From NCBI GenBank assembly GCA_016204945.1, contig JACQJQ010000208.1, positions 1 through 44,665 of the forward strand: DNA of 44,665 nt. The letters run 5' to 3'. The notes under the pieces were generated by a model, which worked only from the letters and a program-made list of their open reading frames with translations, searched no databases and was not told the DNA's origin. Below are positions 17,523-24,896 of this stretch, in pieces (position 1 is the first letter of the stretch; every line of letters starts with the position of its first letter). This stretch comes from Elusimicrobiota bacterium (GTDB taxonomy: Bacteria; Elusimicrobiota; Elusimicrobia; UBA1565; UBA9628). The translations under genes were made by a program, and so were the position numbers.

Positions 17523-18551
17523 ATGCCCCTGATTTTCAGCCAGCTCTTCTGCGTTTTCCTGGCCGTCGCGGCTCACGCGGGTCATGACGCCTCGTTGTTC
17601 GACGCCCGCGTTCCAGGCTCCCTGAAGCCGGGGCAGCGGGAGATGATTCTCGCTCTGGAGAACGGGCGCTATGTCCTGGAGAAGGGCTATTTCCGCGACA
17701 CGCGCGCCCCCGACCCGGCGCGATTTTTGCTCACGAACGCGCGGGTCGCGGAACTGCTCGCAGGTCTCGGCGTCAAGGGGCGTTTGGAGCGCTCCGGAGA
17801 CGCGACGGGCGACGCGGCCCGTCAGCGGGCGCTTGCGCGCATTGCGAAAAGCCGGCTTATCCATCCCAATTTTGATGGCGGGCTTGCGCGCGGAGACGAC
17901 ATTCAGAGTGCGCCGATCGCTCATGCCGCGGGATTGCCCGGCGCGGCGCCGCATTTCAGCGAGAACCAGGCCCGCAAGGTCCGGGGCGTTCCGTTCGCGG
18001 ACGCCCCATCGCAGCGAAAGCCGGTCCAGGCGATCGGCAAGGCCGCTATCGAAGACCTCGGCAAGTTTCCCGGAGGGGGCGGCCGTCCGCTGAGCCGTGA
18101 TGAGCTGGAAACCGCGAAAGAAATATTCAGGGATAAAATAGACTACTCGAAAGTGCGGATCGTATCCGGAGAGCATATGACGATCTGGGGAAAAATACTC
18201 ACTTTCCGCGATCATGGCGTGGCCTTGGGAAACACCATTTATTTCCCCAATAACGCTCATGGAGCGAGTCTGTACTCCCATGACTTCCAGCCTGATTGGT
18301 ACGTGCATGAAATGGTTCACGTCTATCAGTACGCGAAGGACGGCTGGAGCTACGCCGTCCGATCCATTTGGGAGCAGTTGACCAAAGGTCCCGGCGCCTA
18401 CAGATATGAGCTGGTTGGCGGCAAGATGTTTTCAAAATACGACGTTGAGCAGCAGGCCGCGATCGTGCAGAAGTACTATTCGGGGGCCATGTCCCCGTCC
18501 GACATGGCCATTGCGGAGAAGATGCTGAGAACGGAGGGGCTGCTTCGGTAG
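17523..18551 (+). CDS. Secreted HExxH-motif protein of unknown family
   Basis: Signal-like N-terminus (LIFSQLFCVFLAVAAHAG); DWYVHEMVHVYQYAKDGWSYAVRSI (HEMVH encoded at 18306-18320); upstream TATACT 17495-17500. Confidence 0.65.
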   Translation: MPLIFSQLFCVFLAVAAHAGHDASLFDARVPGSLKPGQREMILALENGRYVLEKGYFRDTRAPDPARFLLTNARVAELLAGLGVKGRLERSGDATGDAARQRALARIAKSRLIHPNFDGGLARGDDIQSAPIAHAAGLPGAAPHFSENQARKVRGVPFADAPSQRKPVQAIGKAAIEDLGKFPGGGGRPLSRDELETAKEIFRDKIDYSKVRIVSGEHMTIWGKILTFRDHGVALGNTIYFPNNAHGASLYSHDFQPDWYVHEMVHVYQYAKDGWSYAVRSIWEQLTKGPGAYRYELVGGKMFSKYDVEQQAAIVQKYYSGAMSPSDMAIAEKMLRTEGLLR

Positions 18552-18582
18552 CCGTACCGGCATCGAGCGGGGGAAAACTGCG

Positions 18583-19110
18583 ATGAATGGGTTGTCAGCC
18601 GTGCTGGCGCTTATTTTGGGATCGGCCGTTCATGCCGCGGCTTCCGCCGGGCCGGTATCCGTCGACGTCGTGATGGCCGACCATGCGCCGTTCTTTATCC
18701 TGGAGACGCCTCGTGAAATCGAGTTTCTGCGCGTCAGCGAACTGCTCGATAAGACTAAGTCCGGCGCGGCCAGATGGCGGCGCGGCAACATGAAGACGAT
18801 GTGGGTTATCGGCTACGACGCTCAAACGGAAGTGAAAAAAAGAAAATATTTGAAGCTGGACCAGATCGCGTACGGTCAGAAGTTCGAAGAGTTTTCCTGG
18901 CAGGAAGGGCCGTCGGAGCTGCGGAGAAACGTGGAGTATCTGGTTGAGATCAGCATGGGCGGGAAATTCGCGAAAGAAACTTTCACCATTTTGGATGACG
19001 GCAGCGTCGCCACCTCGGTCTCCGGCCGCGGACGGGCAAGAAAACGCGCCTATTCCATCTCCATCGATCAAAAAGGACGCAGGAGGCTCGTGCCCGTCCC
19101 GGGAAACTGA
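18583..19110 (+). CDS. Hypothetical secreted protein
   Basis: Signal peptide MNGLSAVLALILGSAVHAAASAG; no recognised family. Confidence 0.6.
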   Translation: MNGLSAVLALILGSAVHAAASAGPVSVDVVMADHAPFFILETPREIEFLRVSELLDKTKSGAARWRRGNMKTMWVIGYDAQTEVKKRKYLKLDQIAYGQKFEEFSWQEGPSELRRNVEYLVEISMGGKFAKETFTILDDGSVATSVSGRGRARKRAYSISIDQKGRRRLVPVPGN

Positions 19111-19141
19111 TCGGTTTTAGTTTCAGGGGGGCCCGTCTATA

Positions 19142-19327
19142 TCAGTGGTTGCCGTGGTGGCCGGTGTGGGGGCTGTGCCCGTGCTTCCTGGCCTTGCGCG
19201 TGCGGTGCTCGTGCCGGAGCATCCAGTAGAGAACGCAGCCGATCAAAGCGCCGATAACCCCGAGCAGAACGGCGGTCAGGACCGGCTGCGAGGTCTTGAC
19301 GATCATCGGTATGGTCAAGGGATTCAT
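19142..19327 (-). CDS. 61-aa single-TM protein with His-rich tail
   Basis: TM VLLGVIGALIGCVLYWML then RHEHRTRKARKHGHSPHTGHHGNH; 2-nt gap after the Omp85-like gene stop. Confidence 0.55.
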   Translation of the reverse strand: MNPLTIPMIVKTSQPVLTAVLLGVIGALIGCVLYWMLRHEHRTRKARKHGHSPHTGHHGNH

Positions 19328-19329
19328 AG

Positions 19330-20715
19330 CTAGAAAGAGTAATTAATGTCCATGAACACCGCCAAGCCTTCCTGGCCGACGCCGAAGTCCACGGAGCCGA
19401 CGACCTGGGGCTTGGCGACCGCGCGGATCGCGCCGCCGAAGACCGGACGCGCGTAGCGGGCGGCGGCGCGGTTGGGATTGTCGAACGCCTCGCCCAGGCC
19501 GACGAAGGGCGCCAGCTGGAACTCGGTCGTCACGCCGGCCGTCTTCGCCTCGACGAGCTTGAAGCGCTGCTCGACGTTGACCGACGCCATGCCTCGGTCG
19601 ATGTAGCGGCCGTCGCCGTAGGCGCGCAGGCTGTACTTGCCTCCGAGCCGGGATTGCATCCAGAACGGGGGCGTCGGGCCCAGGAGCTGCTCGTATTTGG
19701 CTTGGATCGCGAAGACTTTGTCCTTGTCCGACTCCCAGGGGCGGAACCAGCGCGCGTCGAGGCCGTAGCGGCTGTAATCATACTGGCTTTCGTAGCCGCG
19801 GAGCGCGTACTCGGCGAACGACTGGATGTACGCGCCGCGGCTCGTGGTGACGCCGTGGTCGCGGGAGTCGTAGCCGAGGCTGAAGCGGTTTTCGTTCGTC
19901 TGCTGATAGCGGCGCGAGACCGAGGACGGGTAGGCGGAGGAGAACGCCGAGAGGCCCGTCAGCGGGCCTTCCGTGATGCGCCCCGCTTGGAAGTGCTTCG
20001 AGAAGCCGACGCGCCACGGCGAATCGCGCGCGAGGGGCGCGCCGATGCCGAGCTTGTACTGGGTGTATTCTTCCTTGTAGTTGGACTCGCCGTCCTTGGG
20101 CGAATCGGGGCCGAAGCCGAAGAAGCGCTGGCCCGCGTCGATGTTGTACTGCAGCCGGATGAATATGTCGAAGTCGGTGCCGGCGATGCTGCCGTCCTCG
20201 TACTCGCCCAGAGCCTCGCGCTCGAATTTCGAGTAGGAGGCGCGGGCGATCAGGGTCGCGTCCTCCTGGGGGTAGAAATAATAGCGGTAGGTCGGGATAG
20301 TCTCGAAGTTCTTGTTGTAAGTCAGGGAGGGCGCGTGAATCTGCTCGATGCGGTCGTCGTTCCTTCCCTGGAGAACCCAGATCGGCATGACGCCGACGGT
20401 GATGCCGCGGTTGGGGTCGGTGTCCATGACGGGCAGGCGGATGAACATGCCGCGCCGGAGGGGCTTGATCATCCAGCGGATGGCGAGAGGGCTCTCTTCC
20501 TCCGTGGGCGCCTGCCGGACCGATTGGGGAAACTCGCGGCCCGGGATGACGTCCCGGGAGTCGGCGTCCTCGTTGCGCGTCGGAGACGACGCTCGGGGGT
20601 CGACGGGCTTGGCGACCCGCGCGCGCTTGGCGCGCTTGGCCGGCCGCGGACCGGCCGCGCGCGCCGAAACGCCGATGAGGAGAATGAGCGCCGGGAGCAG
20701 GCGGATCGTGCGCAT
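19330..20715 (-). CDS. Omp85/BamA-type surface antigen beta-barrel lacking recognisable POTRA domains
   Basis: Signal MRTIRLLPALILLIGVSARAAG; aromatic-alternating beta strands; LGGKYSLRAYGDGRYIDRGMASVNVEQRF (Omp85 RGY-like motif); C-terminal VFMDINYSF. Confidence 0.82.
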   Translation of the reverse strand: MRTIRLLPALILLIGVSARAAGPRPAKRAKRARVAKPVDPRASSPTRNEDADSRDVIPGREFPQSVRQAPTEEESPLAIRWMIKPLRRGMFIRLPVMDTDPNRGITVGVMPIWVLQGRNDDRIEQIHAPSLTYNKNFETIPTYRYYFYPQEDATLIARASYSKFEREALGEYEDGSIAGTDFDIFIRLQYNIDAGQRFFGFGPDSPKDGESNYKEEYTQYKLGIGAPLARDSPWRVGFSKHFQAGRITEGPLTGLSAFSSAYPSSVSRRYQQTNENRFSLGYDSRDHGVTTSRGAYIQSFAEYALRGYESQYDYSRYGLDARWFRPWESDKDKVFAIQAKYEQLLGPTPPFWMQSRLGGKYSLRAYGDGRYIDRGMASVNVEQRFKLVEAKTAGVTTEFQLAPFVGLGEAFDNPNRAAARYARPVFGGAIRAVAKPQVVGSVDFGVGQEGLAVFMDINYSF

Positions 20716-20737
20716 CGAGATCGGCGATTCTACCAAT

Positions 20738-21802
20738 CTAAGGCGCGGGGGACAATTGAGCCGGCGCGGAATCATGGGAAGCGCGGATGGCGTCAAGGCT
20801 CCAGCGGGCCTGCTCGGCGAGCACGGGGTCGGCGCCGGCGGCGTAGTTCTCGAGAACGGGTCGATAGCGCTCCAGGCGCGAATTCCCCATCGCGAGCAGG
20901 GCGTTGCGCGTCAGGCGCTTGCGCACCGCCCGCGCGACGGGAAGCCCCTTCAGGCGAGCGCGTACGCCCGCGGAGCCCGGGCCGGCGAGCTCCTCGAGCG
21001 GCAGCTCGGTCGGCGCCGCCGGGGGAGGCAGGGCGCGGGACGGCTTCTCGAAGCGGTTCCAGGGACAGACCTCCTGGCAGACGTCGCAGCCGTATATCCA
21101 GTCGCCGATCCCCTCGCGAAACGACGCGGGGATCGCGCCTTTGGACTCGATCGTGAAGTACGCGACGCATTTCGAGGCGTCGAGCACGCGCTCCCGCGGG
21201 AAAGCGCCGGTGGGGCAGGCCTCGAGGCATTTCGTGCAGGTGCCGCAGCGGTCGGGCCCGGGCGAATCGGCGGGAAGGTCGACGTTCACGGCCAGGCCCG
21301 CGATCAGGAAGTACGAGCCGATGTCGGCGCCGAGCAGCATCGTGTTCTTGCCCTGCCAGCCGAGTCCGGCGGCGGCGGCGTAGGAGCGCTCGAGAATCGG
21401 GCTCATGTCGCAGAACGCCAGGCCGCGCGCCTCCGGAACCGCCGCGGTCAGCCAGTCGCGGACTCCGTTCATGCGGCCGCGCAGGATCTCGTGGTAATCC
21501 TTGCGCACGGCGTAGCGCGCCAGGCGTCCGCGGCCCTCCTTCGATGAAGGGCGGGTTCCGGGCTCTCCGTAGGAGAAGCCGCACATGAGAACGGATTTCG
21601 CGTCCGTCATCCACGCGCGGATGTCGCGCCGCGACTCCGCGTTGCGGGACATGTACGCCATCTCGCCGTGCATGCCGGCTCCGAGCCAGGCGTCGTACGC
21701 GGGGGCGTCGGGAGAGGGAGCCGCGGCGGCGATGCCGGCGAGGTCCGCGCCGGCGTCGCGCGCGCGCTTCTTGAGCTCGGCCGCGAGTTCGAGACGGTTC
21801 AG
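20738..21802 (-). CDS. queG: Epoxyqueuosine reductase QueG
   Basis: CGTCTKCLEACPTGAF and CDVCQEVCPWNRF double 4Fe-4S; ORF-track ATG at 21673 truncates the conserved N-terminus; reading continues in frame to a CTG at 21802 overlapping the greA stop. Confidence 0.92.
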   Translation of the reverse strand: MNRLELAAELKKRARDAGADLAGIAAAAPSPDAPAYDAWLGAGMHGEMAYMSRNAESRRDIRAWMTDAKSVLMCGFSYGEPGTRPSSKEGRGRLARYAVRKDYHEILRGRMNGVRDWLTAAVPEARGLAFCDMSPILERSYAAAAGLGWQGKNTMLLGADIGSYFLIAGLAVNVDLPADSPGPDRCGTCTKCLEACPTGAFPRERVLDASKCVAYFTIESKGAIPASFREGIGDWIYGCDVCQEVCPWNRFEKPSRALPPPAAPTELPLEELAGPGSAGVRARLKGLPVARAVRKRLTRNALLAMGNSRLERYRPVLENYAAGADPVLAEQARWSLDAIRASHDSAPAQLSPAP

Positions 21803-22269
21803 GCGGAGCGCGAGACTTTGAGGATTTTGAAGGTGCGCGGGCCGTTGGGAAGCTGGATCTCGACCGTCTCCTTCGACTTGCGCCCGAGCAGGCCGGCGCC
21901 GAGCGGAGACTGGACGGAGATTCGGCCCTCGTTCGGATCCGACTCGTCCTCGCCGACGAGCGAGTACTCGACGGTGTCGCCGTCCGAGTCCTGGAGATGC
22001 ACGGTCGTGCCGATCGCGACGGTGTTCTTCGGGATGTCCATCTCCTCGATGATCTTGGCGCTTTGCAGCTTGTCCTGGATCTTGCCGATGCGGCCCATGA
22101 CCTCGCCCATCTTCTCCTTCGCGGAGTGGTACTCGGCGTTCTCCTTGAGGTCGCCTTTTTCCCGCGCCTCGCCGATGTCGAGCGAGAGCTGCGCCTTCTG
22201 CTTCATGAGCGCTTTAAGCTCCTCGCCGAGCTTGGCGTGCCCGGCGCGGGTCAGATAGGTTTCAGCCAT
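21799..22269 (-). CDS. greA: Transcription elongation factor GreA
   Basis: YLTRAGHAKLGEELKALMKQK..IGEAREKGDLKENAEYHSAKEKMGEVMGRIGKIQDKL; GLLGRKSKETVEIQLPNGPRTFKILKV. Confidence 0.96.
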   Translation of the reverse strand: MAETYLTRAGHAKLGEELKALMKQKAQLSLDIGEAREKGDLKENAEYHSAKEKMGEVMGRIGKIQDKLQSAKIIEEMDIPKNTVAIGTTVHLQDSDGDTVEYSLVGEDESDPNEGRISVQSPLGAGLLGRKSKETVEIQLPNGPRTFKILKVSRSA

Positions 22270-22276
22270 GCGCCGA

Positions 22277-22831
22277 TTATATGAAATTGCCCGCCCGACG
22301 GGCGCGGGAAAGGCGGGCCATGGCGGCGCGCAGCACGGGAGCGATTCCGACGCGGCGTTTGACCAATAAACGGAGAGAAGTCGAGCGTTTCAGCGGAGGG
22401 GGGTTGTTCACGTTGACGCCGAAGCCGACCGCGAGCCAGTGCAGACTTCGGGAATCTCCCGCCGCCTCGCAGAGGATGCCGCACAGCTTGCGCGCCTTGC
22501 CGTCCGGGCAGAGCGCCATGACGTCGTTCGGGGGCTTGACCGTCGCGGCCGCGCCGAATGCCCGCAGGGTCTCGGCCAGCGCCTTGCCGCAGGCGAGCGA
22601 GAATTCGCCCAAGCGATCGGGCGCGAACTTCGGGCGCAGCAGCCAGGAGGCGTACAGTCCGCCCGGCGCGGAGCGCCAGCGCCGGCCCATGCGCCCCCTG
22701 CCCGCGGTCTGCGAGAGAGCCCAGACCATGGTCCCGTCGGGAGCGCCCGCCTCGGCGAGCCGACGCGCGGCGGCCTGGGTCGAATCCGCGCGTTTCAGGC
22801 GCACGAGACGCCGGACCCCGGGCAGCTTCAC
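22277..22831 (-). CDS. birA: Biotin--[acetyl-CoA-carboxylase] ligase, catalytic domain only
   Basis: ADSTQAAARRL, QTAGRGRMGRRWRSAPGGLYAS, KPPNDV, KLCGILCE, GFGVNVNNPP; ATGA overlap with nadC. Confidence 0.88.
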   Translation of the reverse strand: MKLPGVRRLVRLKRADSTQAAARRLAEAGAPDGTMVWALSQTAGRGRMGRRWRSAPGGLYASWLLRPKFAPDRLGEFSLACGKALAETLRAFGAAATVKPPNDVMALCPDGKARKLCGILCEAAGDSRSLHWLAVGFGVNVNNPPPLKRSTSLRLLVKRRVGIAPVLRAAMARLSRARRAGNFI

Positions 22832-23676
22832 GCGGCGGAGAGATCGAGGCCGATGTCGAGCGCCGGCGCGCTGTGCGTCAGGCGGCCGATCGAGACGCGG
22901 TCGGGGCCGAGCTTCGCCAGCGCCCGCATTTCCTCGAGAGCGACGCCGCCGGACACCTCGATCTTGACGCGCGGGGCCAGGCGCCGGATGCGACGGATCT
23001 CCCGGCGCAGCCGCGGGCCGCGCATGTTATCGAGGAGGATGACCTCGGGCTTCAGCGCGAGAGCGCGCGTCACCTGGGCCGCGGTATCGCACTCGATGAT
23101 CAGCGGCATCTTGGGGAACGCGCGGCGCAGCCGCGCCGCGCCTTTTTCCAGGCTCCTGCCGTAATAATGGTTGTCCTTGATCATCGCCGCGTCATACAGG
23201 CCCAGGCGATGGTTCTGTCCGCCGCCGCAGGCGACCGCGTACTTGTCGAGCGCGCGCCAACCCGGCACGGTTTTGCGCGTGTCGAGCACTTTCGCGCCCG
23301 TGCCGCGCACGCGATCGGCATAGCGGCGGGTCAGCGAGGCGACGCCCGACATGCGCTGCAGAAAATTAAGCGCGGTGCGCTCCGCCGCGAGCAGGCCGCG
23401 TCCGCCCGAGACCGCCATGACCGCTTGACCCGCGCGCACGCGCGCGCCGTCGCGGGCGAGCAGAGTGACGCGGGCGCGCGGCTCGCAGGCCTTGAAAGCC
23501 GCGGCCGCGATCTCGAGGCCGCAGATGACGCCGGCCTCGCGGCTGACGACGCGGGCTTTGAGGCAGGCGTTCTTGGGCACGAAGAAGCGCGTCGTGACGT
23601 CGCCGTGTCGGCCCAAATCTTCTTTAAGCGCGCTGCGCAGCAGCGCGCGCCAGTCCGCGGCGGAAAGCCGGCGCAT
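22828..23676 (-). CDS. nadC: Nicotinate-nucleotide pyrophosphorylase NadC
   Basis: LKEDLGRHGDVTT, ERTALNFLQRMSGVASLTRRYADRV, LDTRKTVPGWRALDKYAVACGGGQNHRLGLYDAAMIKDNH, EVSGGV; start at 23676, not 24207 as in the ORF track. Confidence 0.96.
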   Translation of the reverse strand: MRRLSAADWRALLRSALKEDLGRHGDVTTRFFVPKNACLKARVVSREAGVICGLEIAAAAFKACEPRARVTLLARDGARVRAGQAVMAVSGGRGLLAAERTALNFLQRMSGVASLTRRYADRVRGTGAKVLDTRKTVPGWRALDKYAVACGGGQNHRLGLYDAAMIKDNHYYGRSLEKGAARLRRAFPKMPLIIECDTAAQVTRALALKPEVILLDNMRGPRLRREIRRIRRLAPRVKIEVSGGVALEEMRALAKLGPDRVSIGRLTHSAPALDIGLDLSAA

Positions 23677-23678
23677 GC

Positions 23679-24305
23679 CTAGCTCTTCCTCGCGCGGCCG
23701 AGGCGCTCGGGAACGACCGCGCCCGCCGAGAGCGCGACCTGGATGCCCTGCTGGACGCTCATGTCGGTCGCGACGACGTGCTCGCTCGGGACGAAGATCA
23801 AGTCGCCGATGTAGACGTGGTTGGTGGGGACGTAGACCGAGGACAGCCTCTTGTGCCCGCCGTCCGGCAGGTCGAGGACGGTCTCGCCGGTGACGAAGCC
23901 GAGGCTGTAGACGCCGGGGCGGGGGAACTCGACGAAGACGACGCTCCGGAAGGAAGCCTTGTTCGCGGGCGAAAAGGCCTCGGTCATCTGCTTGATCGTT
24001 CCGTACACCCATTTGAAGACGGGAATGCGGGCGAGGACGTCCTCGGCGAACTCGAGCAGGCGCTCGCCCACGACGTGGGAGGCCAGCGCGCCGGCCGAGA
24101 GGATCAGCAGGATCGCGGCGATGAGGCCGAGACCCGGCAGGTGGAAGCCGAGGGCGGCGTCCAGGACGGGAGCCAGGGTCCGGTCTACCCCGCTGACGAA
24201 GGTCCACACGACGAGCACGGAAAGACCGATCGGGATCAAGGTGAAGAATCCCGAAATGAAATAACGCCTCAGCCGCGCTTGGATTTTGCGCCCCACGCCC
24301 TTCAT
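23679..24305 (-). CDS. DUF502-like membrane protein
   Basis: YFISGFFTLIPIGLSVLVVWTFV, YGTIKQMTEAFSP, FRSVVFVEFPRPGVYSLGFVTG, VYVPTNHVYIGDLIFVPSEHV. Confidence 0.88.
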   Translation of the reverse strand: MKGVGRKIQARLRRYFISGFFTLIPIGLSVLVVWTFVSGVDRTLAPVLDAALGFHLPGLGLIAAILLILSAGALASHVVGERLLEFAEDVLARIPVFKWVYGTIKQMTEAFSPANKASFRSVVFVEFPRPGVYSLGFVTGETVLDLPDGGHKRLSSVYVPTNHVYIGDLIFVPSEHVVATDMSVQQGIQVALSAGAVVPERLGRARKS

Positions 24306-24332
24306 CCTATTATTTTTTGCTACAGTCCCGGC

Positions 24333-24896
24333 ATGATCAAACTTCTGATTGCATCTTGTTTCGCTGTCCCTGCTTCCGCCGCCGTGCCCGCGCCTCTTGA
24401 GGCCATGCGCGCGATCGCTCTCGAGATCGGCGTCACGGCGCCCATCGATGCGCCCCTGCCGGCCGCGCCGGCGACGGCCATGCCGGTCAGAAGTCCTCGC
24501 CACTCGGTCGCCGTCTCCGGCACCGCCAACCTATTCGCCCGGGGCCGGCTGAGCTGCGACTCCTGGAGCGCGGAAACGGGCCGGATGCACGGGAAGGTAA
24601 CCGTTTTCGGCGACGTCACCATTTTCTGGAAGGACGTCCACGCTCAATTCCGGATCGAGGGGCTCGCGCTGGTGGAGGGGACCTGCTCCGAAGGCGCGGG
24701 GTGGGTCGAGGGCGAGGCCATTCTCTCTGGAACCGGCGACGCGGTCATCGTCAACACGAGCCCCAGTGTGAGCGGGGGAACGATGATCGTCAACACGAAG
24801 GTCAAGATCAGAGTTCAAGCCCGAGCCGCCTACGTCGATGCAATACTCGCTCCGGAGACGGGGCTGCCGGCGACCTTTCACCCGATCGATTTCTAG
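24333..24896 (+). CDS. Hypothetical secreted protein
   Basis: Signal peptide MIKLLIASCFAVPASAAVPA; TACAGT 6 nt upstream of ATG; tail-to-tail CTAG overlap with uvrB. Confidence 0.6.
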   Translation: MIKLLIASCFAVPASAAVPAPLEAMRAIALEIGVTAPIDAPLPAAPATAMPVRSPRHSVAVSGTANLFARGRLSCDSWSAETGRMHGKVTVFGDVTIFWKDVHAQFRIEGLALVEGTCSEGAGWVEGEAILSGTGDAVIVNTSPSVSGGTMIVNTKVKIRVQARAAYVDAILAPETGLPATFHPIDF

